NCBI RefSeq assembly: GCF_029277305.1
Contig: NZ_CP119526.1
DNA length: 64,000 nucleotides
Source: Guptibacillus hwajinpoensis
Lineage (GTDB): Bacteria > Bacillota > Bacilli > Bacillales > Guptibacillaceae
Reading direction: 5' to 3' (one strand)
Of the stretch, positions 8,702 through 17,834 are shown piece after piece. The notes under the pieces are model-generated. The model was not told the origin of the DNA. It did not search any database and worked only from the letters and a program-made list of their open reading frames with translations. Numbering within the stretch: the first letter of the stretch is position 1; every line of letters begins with the position of its first letter. The translations under genes and the position numbers were made by a program.

Positions 8702-9439
8702 TTGAAAAAGTCAATTATTCTAGGTGTAACAGCTGCAGCGGCACTGCTTGCAGCGAATCCAACTACAGGTTCTGCAAATACAGGTGACAATCAGATCGCT
8801 CTTGCAGACGTGAAAGCTCATACCTTCGAGGTTAAGAACATGAATGAATTACAATCGGTCATTGATCGAATTGAGAAACAATACAATATTTCGATTCAAG
8901 ATTTAGATCAGCTTCAGCAAACACAGCAAGCTGATCAGTCACAAGAGAAACAAGCACCTGCTAAAGAACAAGCAGAGCAAAAGGAACAAGCAACTTCAGC
9001 AAAACAAGCTCAACCTGAAGCGCAAAAGCAAAGTGAAGAGCAATCCAAGCAACAATCAAGTCTTTCTGAATTTGAACAACAAGTCGTTAACCTTACAAAC
9101 CAAGAACGTGAAAAAGCTGGACTAGCTCCACTTGAGGTCGATTCTGAATTGAGTAAAGTAGCACAGGCAAAATCGGAAGACATGAGAGATAATAACTATT
9201 TTGCACACAACAGTCCAACTTATGTTTCACCTTTTGATATGATGAATCAGTTTGGTGTTGAGTATCAAACAGCAGGTGAAAATATTGCTAAAGGGCAACA
9301 AACACCAGAAGAAGTGGTTAATGCATGGATGAATAGTGAAGGGCACCGCAAAAATATTATGAACGGTAGCTTTACGCATATTGGTGTTGGTTATGTAGAA
9401 GAAGGTAACATCTGGACTCAGCAGTTTATCGGAAAATAA
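8702..9439 (+). CDS. Secreted CAP (SCP/PR1) domain protein, YkwD-like
   Basis: Exported protein of 245 residues with a Sec signal peptide (KKSIILGVTAAAALLAANP). It has a long Gln/Glu/Lys-rich low-complexity linker (about residues 75-135) and a C-terminal CAP domain. The CAP part includes LTNQEREKAGLAPL, NYFAHNSPT, AGENIAKGQ and NAWMNSEGHRKNIMN, which carry the conserved His and Glu residues of the family. In Bacillus such proteins are secreted or wall-associated; the biochemical role is not established. The start is TTG with AGGAGG eight bases upstream. The linker probably spans the wall. Confidence 0.88.
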   Translation: MKKSIILGVTAAAALLAANPTTGSANTGDNQIALADVKAHTFEVKNMNELQSVIDRIEKQYNISIQDLDQLQQTQQADQSQEKQAPAKEQAEQKEQATSAKQAQPEAQKQSEEQSKQQSSLSEFEQQVVNLTNQEREKAGLAPLEVDSELSKVAQAKSEDMRDNNYFAHNSPTYVSPFDMMNQFGVEYQTAGENIAKGQQTPEEVVNAWMNSEGHRKNIMNGSFTHIGVGYVEEGNIWTQQFIGK

Positions 9440-9472
9440 TAGCCCGATTTACAGGATTATGAAATAACACGG

Positions 9473-9511
9473 AAAAGAGCTTGGAGGCGCAATGCCTTCC
9501 AAGCTCTTTTG
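9473..9511 (+). terminator. Terminator of CAP-domain gene
   Basis: AAAAGAGCTTGGAGGC and GCCTTCCAAGCTCTTTT form a long near-perfect stem around a GCAAT loop. The T tail is short (TTTTG). Confidence 0.8.
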
Positions 9512-9518
9512 TATTTGT

Positions 9519-9740
9519 GAAAGCCTCTTTTCTTAGATGTTTTTGAAGTTTCAGAAAGATTGTTGCTTTAGAAAATAATATTGAATAAAACACCACACTT
9601 CGCTAATTGGAGCGGAAGGATGCTCGACTCCTGCGGGACTAGCGGGACAGGTGAGACCCCGCAGGAGCGTTAGCGACGAGGAGGCTAACCGCCCGCCCCG
9701 CGGAAAGCGAGCATCCTGGAGCGGAAATTAAACCAAATGA
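9519..9740 (+). repeat. Family A repeat, long form
   Basis: The copy has a diverged left arm (AAGCCTCTTTTCTTAGATG), AGATTGTTGC and the GGAGCGGAA core. The complete GC-rich cassette starts GGATGCTCGACTCCTGCGGG and ends GCGAGCATCCTGGAGCGGAA. The right terminal repeat is largely lost. It abuts the 3' end of the convergent GNAT gene, so the copy may sit in that gene's transcript end. Confidence 0.8.
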
Positions 9741-9745
9741 AAGGA

Positions 9746-10192
9746 TTATCTTAAACATTTTTTCATATATACCTTGGTTTCATCTTCATTCAATACAACC
9801 CAACCTAATTTATTGTAAATTAATACATTTTCAGTGAATAGTGCATGTGTAGCTAAATGGATGTCGGAATATCCTTTGGTAATCGCTTCTTTTTCTGCAA
9901 AATTTAATAAAAACTTACCTAATCCTTTCCCTTGAAAATCAGGATGTATAGCGATATTTGCAAGGGATGCGTTATTTTCTTCAAATGATAAAATTAAGCC
10001 AGCAATGACGTTGTTATTAACTTCAACGACCCAAACTGGAAAAGAAGAAATTTCATCTTTATAATCCACATTCAGTGGTGGTAGAGTTTCAACATTAATA
10101 CGGTCTTCATACTCTGAATAAGCTAAAAACATGCATTCTTGAAGCTCATTAGCATCTTTTAATTCTGCTTTTCTTATATGCCAATTAATCAT
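9746..10192 (-). CDS. GNAT family N-acetyltransferase
   Basis: Acetyltransferase of 148 residues that would move an acetyl group from acetyl-CoA to an amine. The fold is evident from IRKAELKDANELQECM at the start and the acetyl-CoA loop HPDFQGKGLGKFLLNFAEKE (Q-x-x-G-x-G). The ending NVLIYNKLGWVVLNEDETKV is a typical GNAT C-terminus. GGAGGT lies seven bases before the ATG. The acceptor substrate cannot be told. A family A repeat ends within a few bases of the stop codon and no separate terminator is visible. Confidence 0.85.
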   Translation of the reverse strand: MINWHIRKAELKDANELQECMFLAYSEYEDRINVETLPPLNVDYKDEISSFPVWVVEVNNNVIAGLILSFEENNASLANIAIHPDFQGKGLGKFLLNFAEKEAITKGYSDIHLATHALFTENVLIYNKLGWVVLNEDETKVYMKKCLR

Positions 10193-10255
10193 ACTTACGA
10201 TACCTCCTTCACCTTGCCCATTATAGTGTTATCCTTTCAATATCTAGTGGGGGAG

Positions 10256-10924
10256 CTAATGTTTGTAGATTACTTTAAGACCTTCTCGCTTGCTAAGTGG
10301 TGCTAATTCTTCTTGATCAATAAACATCTGAACGGCCGCGGGATCTGTTTTGGAATATTCTCTTAGTGCCCATCCGATCGCTTTCTGGTGGAAGAATTCT
10401 TTCGAATGGGAATGATGACGGATATACCATTTTAGTAGTTCAAAATCTGTTTTTGTTTTGTATGAGAGCTGGAAAAGAAGTGCGCTTCGATTCAGCCAAA
10501 GATTAGAACTTGTAATCCACTGCTCGGTTATTGACTCTATTTTGTGAGGGTACTGTTTAAAATAATTTCCTGCACTATGTACCGCTAGCCCGTCTACAGT
10601 ATCCCACCAGGATTTAGTTGTGATCAGATCCTCGATTAATTCGATGTACTCCACTGGTAATTCTTTCACACGATCAAGTAAATCAAGAGCAACATACTGA
10701 TATTCTCTTTCATCCATATACCATAGATTGTAGAGCAGGGTCTTTACGTTATCATTATCAGGAATTCCATTTGTTTTAATGACTTGTTTAGTCGCGTTTC
10801 TTCGTTCAGGAGTTTTGATTCCAAGGAAGGAGAAGTGATTACGCATATATTTCTCCATCTTTTCAGCCTGGACGGGATTTCGTAAAGGAATAAGTTGTTC
10901 TTGAATAGTTAAAGTGGTTAGCAA
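10256..10924 (-). CDS. DNA alkylation repair protein, AlkD-like
   Basis: HEAT-like repeat protein of 222 residues in the AlkC/AlkD family, DNA glycosylases that remove bulky or charged alkylated bases. Landmarks are YMRNHFSFLGIKTPERR, then TTKSWWDTVDGLAVH (the Trp and Asp of the active-site cleft). The helical repeats WLNRSALLFQLSYK and FFHQKAIGWALREYSKTDP follow. The start is a TTG; the ATG four bases upstream is in another frame. GGAGGTG lies seven bases upstream. It is a monocistronic repair gene next to a GNAT gene on the same strand. Confidence 0.88.
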   Translation of the reverse strand: MLTTLTIQEQLIPLRNPVQAEKMEKYMRNHFSFLGIKTPERRNATKQVIKTNGIPDNDNVKTLLYNLWYMDEREYQYVALDLLDRVKELPVEYIELIEDLITTKSWWDTVDGLAVHSAGNYFKQYPHKIESITEQWITSSNLWLNRSALLFQLSYKTKTDFELLKWYIRHHSHSKEFFHQKAIGWALREYSKTDPAAVQMFIDQEELAPLSKREGLKVIYKH

Positions 10925-10990
10925 ACATCTTCACCTCCAACCTTTATTTTACACATGACGAGAAAAAGATGGAATGTCCAAATCCACATA

Positions 10991-11022
10991 GAAAGAGGCG
11001 CGTCTATAGACGCGCCTCTTTC
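10991..11022. terminator. Perfect palindrome, probable terminator
   Basis: GAAAGAGGCGCGTC and its exact complement flank a TATA loop (14-bp stem). It lies between the SEC-C gene (minus, ends 11229) and the alkD-like gene. There is no long T run on either strand. The remaining bases to 11228 carry a second imperfect hairpin (AGTTAGCTT/AAGCTAACT at about 11090-11122) and no gene I can support. Confidence 0.5.
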
Positions 11023-11228
11023 ACTACTAGAATAAGGAGGTTTCCCGGGGGAGGGAAGGGATGTGTTACTTTATCATTCGGTTACAACCAGTTAGCTTCC
11101 CGGGTTGAAAGAAAGCTAACTTGGATTGTTTTCAGTATAGCAGGGTTAGAAAACAAATCAGTTATTATGGGTTTATTTCGATAAGAATTACAGTAAACCT
11201 CTTTAATGTTACAAATCGATATCATTGG

Positions 11229-12272
11229 CTAGACAGTTGCTTTGACAGTAGAAACAAATCGTTCATGTAATGTTTTGTACTTACTTGAAATACTTGATGG
11301 TGACGTACCGTATTTCTTGGCTAACGCACTTTGACTCGCAGAGAAGCCGTATTCTTTAGCGGCTAAGTATTCAAGCGTGGCAGCAAAAATGGAGGCTTTT
11401 CGAACAACTGGTTGTTCTTCTTTGCTATAGTGCTTCCAGAATGCAAGTACTTCGTTAATTTGTTCATTAGAAAATTCATCACTTACGTTTTCAGTCAACA
11501 ATTTGGCGATTTCAGCATCTTCTTTTCTTGACCAAATCATGTCAATTGATTCTTCCGATTGGTCTGAACCATTTCCATGCTTCACAATCTCACTTAATAT
11601 TTCTGGGAAGTGGCTCTGCATCATTGTTCGCACGCCATTAGGTGACGTTTGTGTTTGATTCTCAAGCTTTTCCTCAACCGTTCTCATAGCGTCAGGGTCA
11701 ATTTTCATAAGCTCAATAAATGGCATTGCCCCATTTTTGACAGGTAGCAGTATGCCAGCTAAGCTTTCTCCTCTAGAAACAATCATTTCCTCATGTAGGA
11801 GAATACTTATTGGCTGCTCAGAACTAAGTTCTTTTACGACTGCAGTATGTCCGGAAACTTCTTCAACCGTATAAATAGACATATAAGCTTCTCGCCAGTT
11901 ATTAACTGTTTCTCTAACGTGGTCAGACGAGAAAGAATGGGAGAACAGCTGGATGTATTCTTTCACAATTGTTTTATTCCACTGATTTACAGCTTGATGG
12001 AAGATTGCCCACGGGAAGATACCGTGCATATAAGCTTCTTCGAGATTCTCTGGAATGTCATATCGGTTAAATAAATCATTTGCGAGTGATACCATCTTCT
12101 GGTCGTGCTCGCTCATAGCATATTCAACTAACTGTGCTTGAATTGTATATAGTTCTTGTGTGTAAAGCTGTTCTACTAATTGATCCTGTGCATTTTCAGA
12201 TGTCATACAGCATTTTTTATATTTTTTGCCGCTGCCACATGGACAGGGATCATTTCGTTTTGTTTTTTGCAA
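11229..12272 (-). CDS. SEC-C motif protein with C-terminal HTH
   Basis: Protein of 347 residues beginning with a SEC-C zinc-binding motif, RNDPCPCGSGKKYKKCC (C-x-C...CC), the module found at the end of SecA. A large helical middle of unknown function follows. The C-terminal end FSASQSALAKKYGTSPSSIS resembles a helix-turn-helix of the CENP-B/Psq type. The start is TTG with AAGGAGG eight bases upstream. SEC-C in free-standing proteins is a metal-binding and protein-contact module, so the role here is open. It is transcribed alone. Confidence 0.75.
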   Translation of the reverse strand: MQKTKRNDPCPCGSGKKYKKCCMTSENAQDQLVEQLYTQELYTIQAQLVEYAMSEHDQKMVSLANDLFNRYDIPENLEEAYMHGIFPWAIFHQAVNQWNKTIVKEYIQLFSHSFSSDHVRETVNNWREAYMSIYTVEEVSGHTAVVKELSSEQPISILLHEEMIVSRGESLAGILLPVKNGAMPFIELMKIDPDAMRTVEEKLENQTQTSPNGVRTMMQSHFPEILSEIVKHGNGSDQSEESIDMIWSRKEDAEIAKLLTENVSDEFSNEQINEVLAFWKHYSKEEQPVVRKASIFAATLEYLAAKEYGFSASQSALAKKYGTSPSSISSKYKTLHERFVSTVKATV

Positions 12273-12398
12273 TGTTGCTTCCTCCTTCAGGTCAACCTTA
12301 TTCGAGAATAAGAGACGAATGATATTTTAGCATAGAAAGGGAAGGAAGCACAAAAAATGTTCCAACATCAGGTTTTTATTTCGAAACGAACTAGTCTT

Positions 12399-14048
12399 CT
12401 ATTCCTCTTTTGAATGAGGAAATCGAACGATAACGGTGGTCCCAATACCTACTGTACTATCGAACGTAATTGATCCATGGTGATTTTCGATAATCTTGAA
12501 ACTTGATAACAGACCAAGCCCGGTTCCTTCTTCTTTTGTAGTATAGAATGGTTCACCTAGTGTTTTGATTTTGTGCTGTGGAATGCCGACCCCTTCGTCT
12601 TGAATCATGGTAATGAATTCATGATCCGTCTTTGATAATTTAATAGTAACACGTCCGCCATTTGGCATTGATTCGATGGCGTTCTTTATTAGGTTAATAA
12701 AAACTTGTTTAAGCTGATTTTCTTCACCGAATAAAAGGAAGTCTTCTTCGGAGAACTCTGTTATGAAATACACATTATAGAGAGATGCCTGCGTACTGAG
12801 CAATTGCAAAACATACGATAGCAGCTTGTCGATTCTAAAAGATGACAATCGTTCTACCTGTGGCTTTGCTAGAACGAGTAGGTCTTTAATAATGGAGTCC
12901 ATTCGATCAACTTCAGATAACATGATTGATAGGAAAGGTGCTTTATCAGATACAGATTCATCTTGCTTTAGGAGCTGAATAAACCCTTTTACGGATGTAA
13001 GCGGATTGCGGATCTCATGTGCAACGCTAGCAGCAAGTTGGCCAACTGCTGAGAGTTTCTCTGTTTTCATGAGTGCCTCTTCTGTTTTCTTTTTATCTGT
13101 AATATCCATAAATGCTGCCATGATTCCATTAATGTTGTTGTCTTTATCCTGAATCGGAGCAGTCGACAATGCCAAATAAACAAGTGAGCCATCTTTTCGT
13201 TTTCTTCTCACTTCTTTATTAATAATATGACCATGTTCAATGATTTCGGGAATGGTAATGTCTTGCTCACCCTCAGGAACAATCTGACTCTTCTTGCCTA
13301 TTATTTCTTCACTACGCCAACCAAATATTTTCTCAGCTGCTGGATTCCAAAGACGTATGTTTCCTTCCATATCGAGGGCAAGCGTAGCGATTGGAGAAGC
13401 GCTAATAATAGCTTGAATCATTTGCTTTGCTTCCCACAGATCCTTCACAGCTCTCTTTCGTTCTGTAATATCACTAGTCTGAATAATGGTTGCTGCCTCA
13501 TCTTTAAACGTGATAGGAATAAACGTCGACTCAACGTCGATAATGTCACCATTCGAACGAATTAATTGATACTCTACCGTTTCAGGATTGCTGCTAGGAT
13601 CTAACTGCATTTGCTCGAGGATCGCTCTAATTCGCTTTATATCCGCTGGATTTACTACAGGTGATAAATTTCTATTATTCAGCTCTTCTAACGAACGAAT
13701 TCCAATCAAGTCAAAACCGGTTTGGTTTGTGTAGTTGATTTTACCTTTATGCATAAGTGAGATTCCGTAAGGAGAAGATTCGACAAGTCTTCTATATCGC
13801 TCCTCGCTCTCAACCAACTTTTTCTCCATCTCCTCGGTCTTCGATAGCAGGTGTTTTAGGAGAAAGTAAAGGAATCCACATGTTAAAAGAATGAAAAACC
13901 AGCCTTTAAACATCCCGATTTGTCTATTGGATAAGAAATCATTAGATAAATTATAAAGAAGTGTATCAGAAAGCAAAATCCACAATGAACCGAATAGAAA
14001 ATAATTTCCAATAATAATCCACGGTATCGACCTCGTTTGAATTTGCAA
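12399..14048 (-). CDS. Membrane PAS-domain sensor histidine kinase
   Basis: Histidine kinase of 549 residues. Two membrane spans lie near the N terminus (IIIGNYFLFGSLWILL and WFFILLTCGFLYFLL), joined by a short outside loop. Two PAS domains follow (about 80-200 and 205-325), then the dimerisation/phosphoacceptor domain (LAASVAHEIRNPLTSVKGF, His in HEIRNP). The ATPase domain has N box NLIKNAIESMPNGG, G1 DEGVGIP and G2 GTGLGL. It resembles sporulation kinases of the KinA/KinE type and has no response regulator gene beside it, as usual for phosphorelay kinases. The start is TTG with AGAGAGG upstream. The signal is unknown. Confidence 0.88.
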   Translation of the reverse strand: MQIQTRSIPWIIIGNYFLFGSLWILLSDTLLYNLSNDFLSNRQIGMFKGWFFILLTCGFLYFLLKHLLSKTEEMEKKLVESEERYRRLVESSPYGISLMHKGKINYTNQTGFDLIGIRSLEELNNRNLSPVVNPADIKRIRAILEQMQLDPSSNPETVEYQLIRSNGDIIDVESTFIPITFKDEAATIIQTSDITERKRAVKDLWEAKQMIQAIISASPIATLALDMEGNIRLWNPAAEKIFGWRSEEIIGKKSQIVPEGEQDITIPEIIEHGHIINKEVRRKRKDGSLVYLALSTAPIQDKDNNINGIMAAFMDITDKKKTEEALMKTEKLSAVGQLAASVAHEIRNPLTSVKGFIQLLKQDESVSDKAPFLSIMLSEVDRMDSIIKDLLVLAKPQVERLSSFRIDKLLSYVLQLLSTQASLYNVYFITEFSEEDFLLFGEENQLKQVFINLIKNAIESMPNGGRVTIKLSKTDHEFITMIQDEGVGIPQHKIKTLGEPFYTTKEEGTGLGLLSSFKIIENHHGSITFDSTVGIGTTVIVRFPHSKEE

Positions 14049-14298
14049 GACGTTCTATCCTCTCTTTTTAGCCTGTTTCCTTATTCTACAGTTGTCATAT
14101 TAGTTTTACAAAATATCATTAGTCAAATGGAAAAAGATTTAGGTAGAAAGTAGCGATAAAAGGTGGTACATTAATAGTTAGGACTATTAACGTAATTAAT
14201 ATTCCTTATGCTTCTTATGAATTTTGACCGTCTTCTTCCTTGCTCGATCTTTGAACGGAGTGAGAGAAGGGGAGACTATTTGAAGGAGATATTAGTTT

Positions 14299-15336
14299 AT
14301 GAGTGAAGAAATTAAGTCAAATCGACAAAGTCGATATAAACCAAAGAAGAAACGAAGCTTCTTACGAACAACGTTGTTCATTCTATTATTTACGATCGTA
14401 GGTATTGCAGGCTACGGTGGTTATCTTTACTATAAAGTTTCTAGTGTTTCAGATCAATCAATGATGCAGCCAACACGGGGAAGTCAATCAGACTTAAGAA
14501 ATAATGCAATTGACATGGGGAAAGATCACTTTTCAGTTCTATTGCTTGGTGTTGATGATGCAGAAGATTCATCAAACGGACGAAGCGATGCAATTATGGT
14601 TGCTACGTTCAATCAGGATGATAAATCGATGAAACTCCTAAGCATTCCTCGAGATTCGTATGTAGAAATTCCTGGAAGAGGCATGGACAAGATGACACAC
14701 GCTCATGCTTATGGTGGTATTGATTTAACTATCAAAACAGCGGAAGAATTGCTCGGTATCCCTATTGATCAGGTTGTTCGAGTGAATTTCGAAGCATTTA
14801 AAACGGTTATTGATGAACTTGGTGGAATTGATATAACGATTAAAGAACAATTAATTGCTGATCAACTCTACAAAGAATCAAAAGGTAAAATCGATCTGGA
14901 AGTAGGAGAACAAACGCTGAATGGTAAAGAGGCTCTCGCTTTTGCTAGGACGAGAAAAGCGGATTCCGATTTAAAGCGTGGACAGCGACAAATGGAAGTT
15001 ATCACGGCAGCTATTGATAAAGTAAGCTCGCTCTCCTCTATCCCTAAATACGGTGATGTGGTTGATCGTATTGGAGAAAACCTTACAATGAGCTTCACTT
15101 TTAGAGAAGCGCTCGGTTTATACCCGTTCATATCTAAATTAGATTCGATTGAACAGCTTCAGTTAACAGGTTATGATTATCAGCCTGGTTCAACCTACTA
15201 TTTTCAATTAGACAATCAGTCATTAACTACAGCTAAAACTGAACTGCAAAATCATTTGAATTTAACTGATGAGATGGGTGAGCAAGACGATCCATTGAAC
15301 GCAATGGATAATCAAGATAGTAGTACAACACCATAG
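14299..15336 (+). CDS. LytR-CpsA-Psr (LCP) family protein
   Basis: LCP phosphotransferase of 345 residues, the enzyme class that attaches wall teichoic acid or other glycopolymers to peptidoglycan at the outer membrane face. It has a basic cytoplasmic start and one membrane span (about 26-47). The LCP domain shows FSVLLLGVDDAEDSSNGRSD, KLLSIPRDSYVEIPG and EALAFARTRKADSDLKRGQR, covering the Asp and Arg residues that bind the polyprenyl-phosphate substrate. The ATG at 14299 is preceded by GAAGGAG. The 14049-14298 leader has a small inverted repeat TTAATAG/CTATTAA near 14173. It is monocistronic with a terminator. Confidence 0.9.
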   Translation: MSEEIKSNRQSRYKPKKKRSFLRTTLFILLFTIVGIAGYGGYLYYKVSSVSDQSMMQPTRGSQSDLRNNAIDMGKDHFSVLLLGVDDAEDSSNGRSDAIMVATFNQDDKSMKLLSIPRDSYVEIPGRGMDKMTHAHAYGGIDLTIKTAEELLGIPIDQVVRVNFEAFKTVIDELGGIDITIKEQLIADQLYKESKGKIDLEVGEQTLNGKEALAFARTRKADSDLKRGQRQMEVITAAIDKVSSLSSIPKYGDVVDRIGENLTMSFTFREALGLYPFISKLDSIEQLQLTGYDYQPGSTYYFQLDNQSLTTAKTELQNHLNLTDEMGEQDDPLNAMDNQDSSTTP

Positions 15337-15340
15337 ATTG

Positions 15341-15370
15341 AAAAGCAGACTCTTTGGAGTCTGCTTTTTC
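15341..15370 (+). terminator. Terminator of LCP gene
   Basis: AAAGCAGACTC and GAGTCTGCTTT form an 11-bp stem with a TTTG loop followed by TTTTTC. Confidence 0.88.
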
Positions 15371-15379
15371 ATTTGGTTG

Positions 15380-15470
15380 TTTTCATAAACCATGTTTTTA
15401 AAAGTGGTGATTGATTTCCGCTCCAATAAACTCTGGAGTGTGATTTTTATCCAAAGCCCTTTAAAAAACA
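15380..15470 (-). repeat. Degenerate family A repeat remnant
   Basis: On the minus strand it contains the family core ATTGGAGCGGAAATCA flanked by a diverged CACACTCCAG arm and an AAAGGGCTTTGG end. Terminal repeats and the GC-rich cassette are missing. It appears to be an old short-form copy. Confidence 0.55.
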
Positions 15471-15563
15471 ATAAATTTTAAGAGAAGTCCCAAACTACTT
15501 TCACGATTACAGAAAAGCAATTAAGGGAACAGAGTAAAAAGAATAAACGAAAGGAGCCTTCTC

Positions 15564-16415
15564 ATGACAGGAATTTCATTTACAAAGAAGTTAGGTAAAG
15601 AGATGGGGGAAGATCGGGTTACGAGTCTTGCAGCCGAGCTTGCTTACTATTTCATGCTCTCTATATTCCCACTATTAATTTTAGTGTTATCCATCCTTCC
15701 ATACTTGTCGATTGATAAGCAACAAGCTGTTGACTTTCTTACTAACTATGCACCAGGGGAGATCGGAAGCATCTTACAGGATAATGTCATTTCAATCATT
15801 AGCGAACCTCAGGGAGGGCTATTAACAGTAGGTATCCTAGGAACGCTGTGGTCAGCTTCCAACGGTATGATGGCGCTTATGAGAGCTCTTAATCTCGCAT
15901 ACGATGTGGAAGAAACAAGGTCATTCATTAAAGCTCGTCTATTATCGATCCTTCTTACAATTGGATTTATACTTGTTTTTATCGTAACCCTTGTCCTACC
16001 AGTATTTGGTGATGTTATCATCAACACAATGACAACAGCACTAAATCTACCTGAATCAACAGAAATACTTTTCAGAGTTCTTCGTTGGGTAGTTGCTGTT
16101 GCTATTATGGCGAGCATTCTAGCGGCGCTTTATCATTTTGCTCCGAATAAGAACTTTCCATTTAAAGAGGTTATTGTCGGAGCCATTGTCGCTACAATAG
16201 GCTGGCAGATTATTTCCCTGGCGTTTTCTTTCTATGTAAGCAACTTTGGAAATTATTCAGCAACCTATGGTAGCCTTGGGGGAGTTATTATTCTTATGCT
16301 ATGGTTCTATCTAACGGGTATCATTCTTCTTGTAGGTGGAGAAGTTAATGCCCTTCTTCATAAAATGAGAAAAGGGGTTAACGTAGCAGATGAGAACGAG
16401 CAGATTCGGTTCTAA
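15564..16415 (+). CDS. YihY/BrkB family membrane protein
   Basis: Integral membrane protein of 283 residues with about six predicted spans. Family motifs are LAAELAYYFMLSIFPLLI near the N terminus, the TLWSASNGMMALMRALN segment, and near the C terminus YGSLGGVIILMLWFYLTG with GGEVNALLH. The family was once mis-called RNase BN; its function is still uncertain, possibly transport. AAAGGAG precedes the ATG. The last four bases overlap the end of the convergent kinase gene. Confidence 0.88.
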   Translation: MTGISFTKKLGKEMGEDRVTSLAAELAYYFMLSIFPLLILVLSILPYLSIDKQQAVDFLTNYAPGEIGSILQDNVISIISEPQGGLLTVGILGTLWSASNGMMALMRALNLAYDVEETRSFIKARLLSILLTIGFILVFIVTLVLPVFGDVIINTMTTALNLPESTEILFRVLRWVVAVAIMASILAALYHFAPNKNFPFKEVIVGAIVATIGWQIISLAFSFYVSNFGNYSATYGSLGGVIILMLWFYLTGIILLVGGEVNALLHKMRKGVNVADENEQIRF

Positions 16416-17218
16416 TCTGCTGAAATGATCGGAAGCTGAATCATAAACGTCGTGCCCAGCATTGGAGTGCTATTCACTTCTATTGTACCTCTATGATTTT
16501 GAATAATCTGTTTGCAAAGGAATAGGCCTAGACCTGTTCCTTTTTTCTTTGTTGTAAAAAAAGGTTGGAAAAGCTTAGATTTAGTTGTTTCATCCATTCC
16601 GATCCCATTGTCACGAATATGGATATCAATCGTGTGCAATCGTCTAAACACTGATAGCGAGATGTAGCCATTATCTCTATTCGCACAACGTATCGCTTCT
16701 ATACTGTTTTTGACCATGTTTAGAAAAACTTGTTTCAACTGCCCAGAATCAATCATGGCAAAGGACGGTTGTGAGAGGTTTTGCAGATTTGTTGTTAGCG
16801 TGCATTTGTTTAGTGTGGCTTCACTTTGGTATAAGAGAAGTATGTTTCTTAAGAAGGGGACGATGCTAACCTTTTCTAATGTCTGTTCGCGTGGTCTCGT
16901 TACATTTAAGAATTCTTCAATCAACCCGTTTGTTCGATGGATTTCTGAGAGAAGGAGATCTGCGATATCACTCTTTTGTAATCGATCTAAATCGGGTTTA
17001 ATCAATTGAAGAAACCCTTTCATAATCGTTAATGGATTTCGAATTTCATGTGCTAAACCAGCGACAAGTTGGTTAACCAACGTCAGTTTTTTATTCTCAT
17101 AAGTGAGTGTTGCAAGTTCCTTGAGTATTTCTTCATGATTATTTATAGTTAACGATTCCGAATCGTTTTTTGGAGGGATAGATAAGGTTTCACCAAACTC
17201 AAATTGGGATTGATCCAC
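16412..17218 (-). CDS. Cytosolic sensor histidine kinase
   Basis: A short kinase of about 268 residues without membrane spans or a PAS domain. It has a short N-terminal coil, the phosphoacceptor box LVAGLAHEIRNPLTIMKGF, the N box FLNMVKNSIEAI, G1 RDNGIGMD, F box FQPFFTTK and G2 GTGLGL. It belongs to the same family as the kinases at 12399 and 38481, which suggests phosphorelay input. I prefer the GTG at 17218, preceded by AAAGGGG; the frame also continues upstream to 17266. No response regulator is adjacent. Confidence 0.82.
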   Translation of the reverse strand: MDQSQFEFGETLSIPPKNDSESLTINNHEEILKELATLTYENKKLTLVNQLVAGLAHEIRNPLTIMKGFLQLIKPDLDRLQKSDIADLLLSEIHRTNGLIEEFLNVTRPREQTLEKVSIVPFLRNILLLYQSEATLNKCTLTTNLQNLSQPSFAMIDSGQLKQVFLNMVKNSIEAIRCANRDNGYISLSVFRRLHTIDIHIRDNGIGMDETTKSKLFQPFFTTKKKGTGLGLFLCKQIIQNHRGTIEVNSTPMLGTTFMIQLPIISAD

Positions 17219-17343
17219 ATTCTGCACCCCTTTCAGATACATATCATTATAGCTATACCTTATCATCCTCTTAACGCGAAATTTGAATGTTTACGGAAAA
17301 ATTTCAATGTTTTTTTGTAGAAAAAAGTGTAATTGTGAAACAG

Positions 17344-17373
17344 AAAAAATGAGCCTGCTTCTGCAGGCTCATT
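17344..17373 (-). terminator. Terminator of HMA-domain gene
   Basis: On the minus strand AATGAGCCTGC and GCAGGCTCATT form an 11-bp stem followed by TTTTTT. Confidence 0.88.
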
Positions 17374-17376
17374 GCT

Positions 17377-17583
17377 TTATGCTGGTTGGTAGCCAGCTTC
17401 TTCAATTGTTTGCATAATGGCAGAAACCTCAACAGCTTCTTCATCATAGACAATCGTTACTGTTTCTTCTTTTAAATCTGCTAGAGCTCGTTCTATTCCA
17501 TTTAAGGAGAGAAGAGCTGACTCAATTCGTTGTATGCAATCTTCGCCTTTCATACCTGCAACTGATACTGTGATTTCGTTCAT
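17377..17583 (-). CDS. HMA-domain protein, CopZ-like, with one metal Cys
   Basis: A 68-residue ferredoxin-fold heavy-metal-associated domain, the size of the copper chaperone CopZ. The usual metal site GMxCxxC appears as GMKGEDC, so the first cysteine is replaced by Gly and only one metal-binding Cys remains. The rest of the fold (IQRIESALLSLNGIERALAD, VTIVYDEEAV, IEEAGY) is intact. It may bind copper weakly or as a dimer, or have changed function. No copA or csoR lies nearby. It has its own terminator. Confidence 0.75.
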   Translation of the reverse strand: MNEITVSVAGMKGEDCIQRIESALLSLNGIERALADLKEETVTIVYDEEAVEVSAIMQTIEEAGYQPA

Positions 17584-17650
17584 TACATTAAACTCCTTTC
17601 AACATTCGTAGGAACACTTTACCCTTAAAAAGAGGAGTTTAATCTTATTG

Positions 17651-17776
17651 CTATTCTGTTTTGTTAGGAGATGCTTCATTAGAGAGCTGCTCTAATGATT
17701 TAATCTTACCATGAGGATTTTGCGCTTCTTTCCGTTTACGGAATTGTCTTTCGCGCTGTCCTTTTGATTGGCTCAT
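17651..17776 (-). CDS. Small basic protein, DUF6254-like, 41 aa
   Basis: A 41-residue ORF (MSQSKGQRERQFRKRK..., then NPHGKIKSLEQLSNEAS). The charged start and the NPHGKxKSLEQL segment match the small Bacillus proteins grouped as DUF6254, as I remember them. GGGGTG lies upstream of the ATG at 17776. Function unknown. It lies between the HMA gene and the deacetylase gene on the same strand. Confidence 0.65.
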   Translation of the reverse strand: MSQSKGQRERQFRKRKEAQNPHGKIKSLEQLSNEASPNKTE

Positions 17777-17834
17777 TGTTGATCACCCCTTTAAATGAAT
17801 CATTATTAAGGTGACCATTTCGATTTCAACTTAA

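Noticed and set aside
10969..11184. 71-aa ORF
   Set aside because: Starts in a palindrome region; low-complexity composition and no recognisable family or ribosome site.
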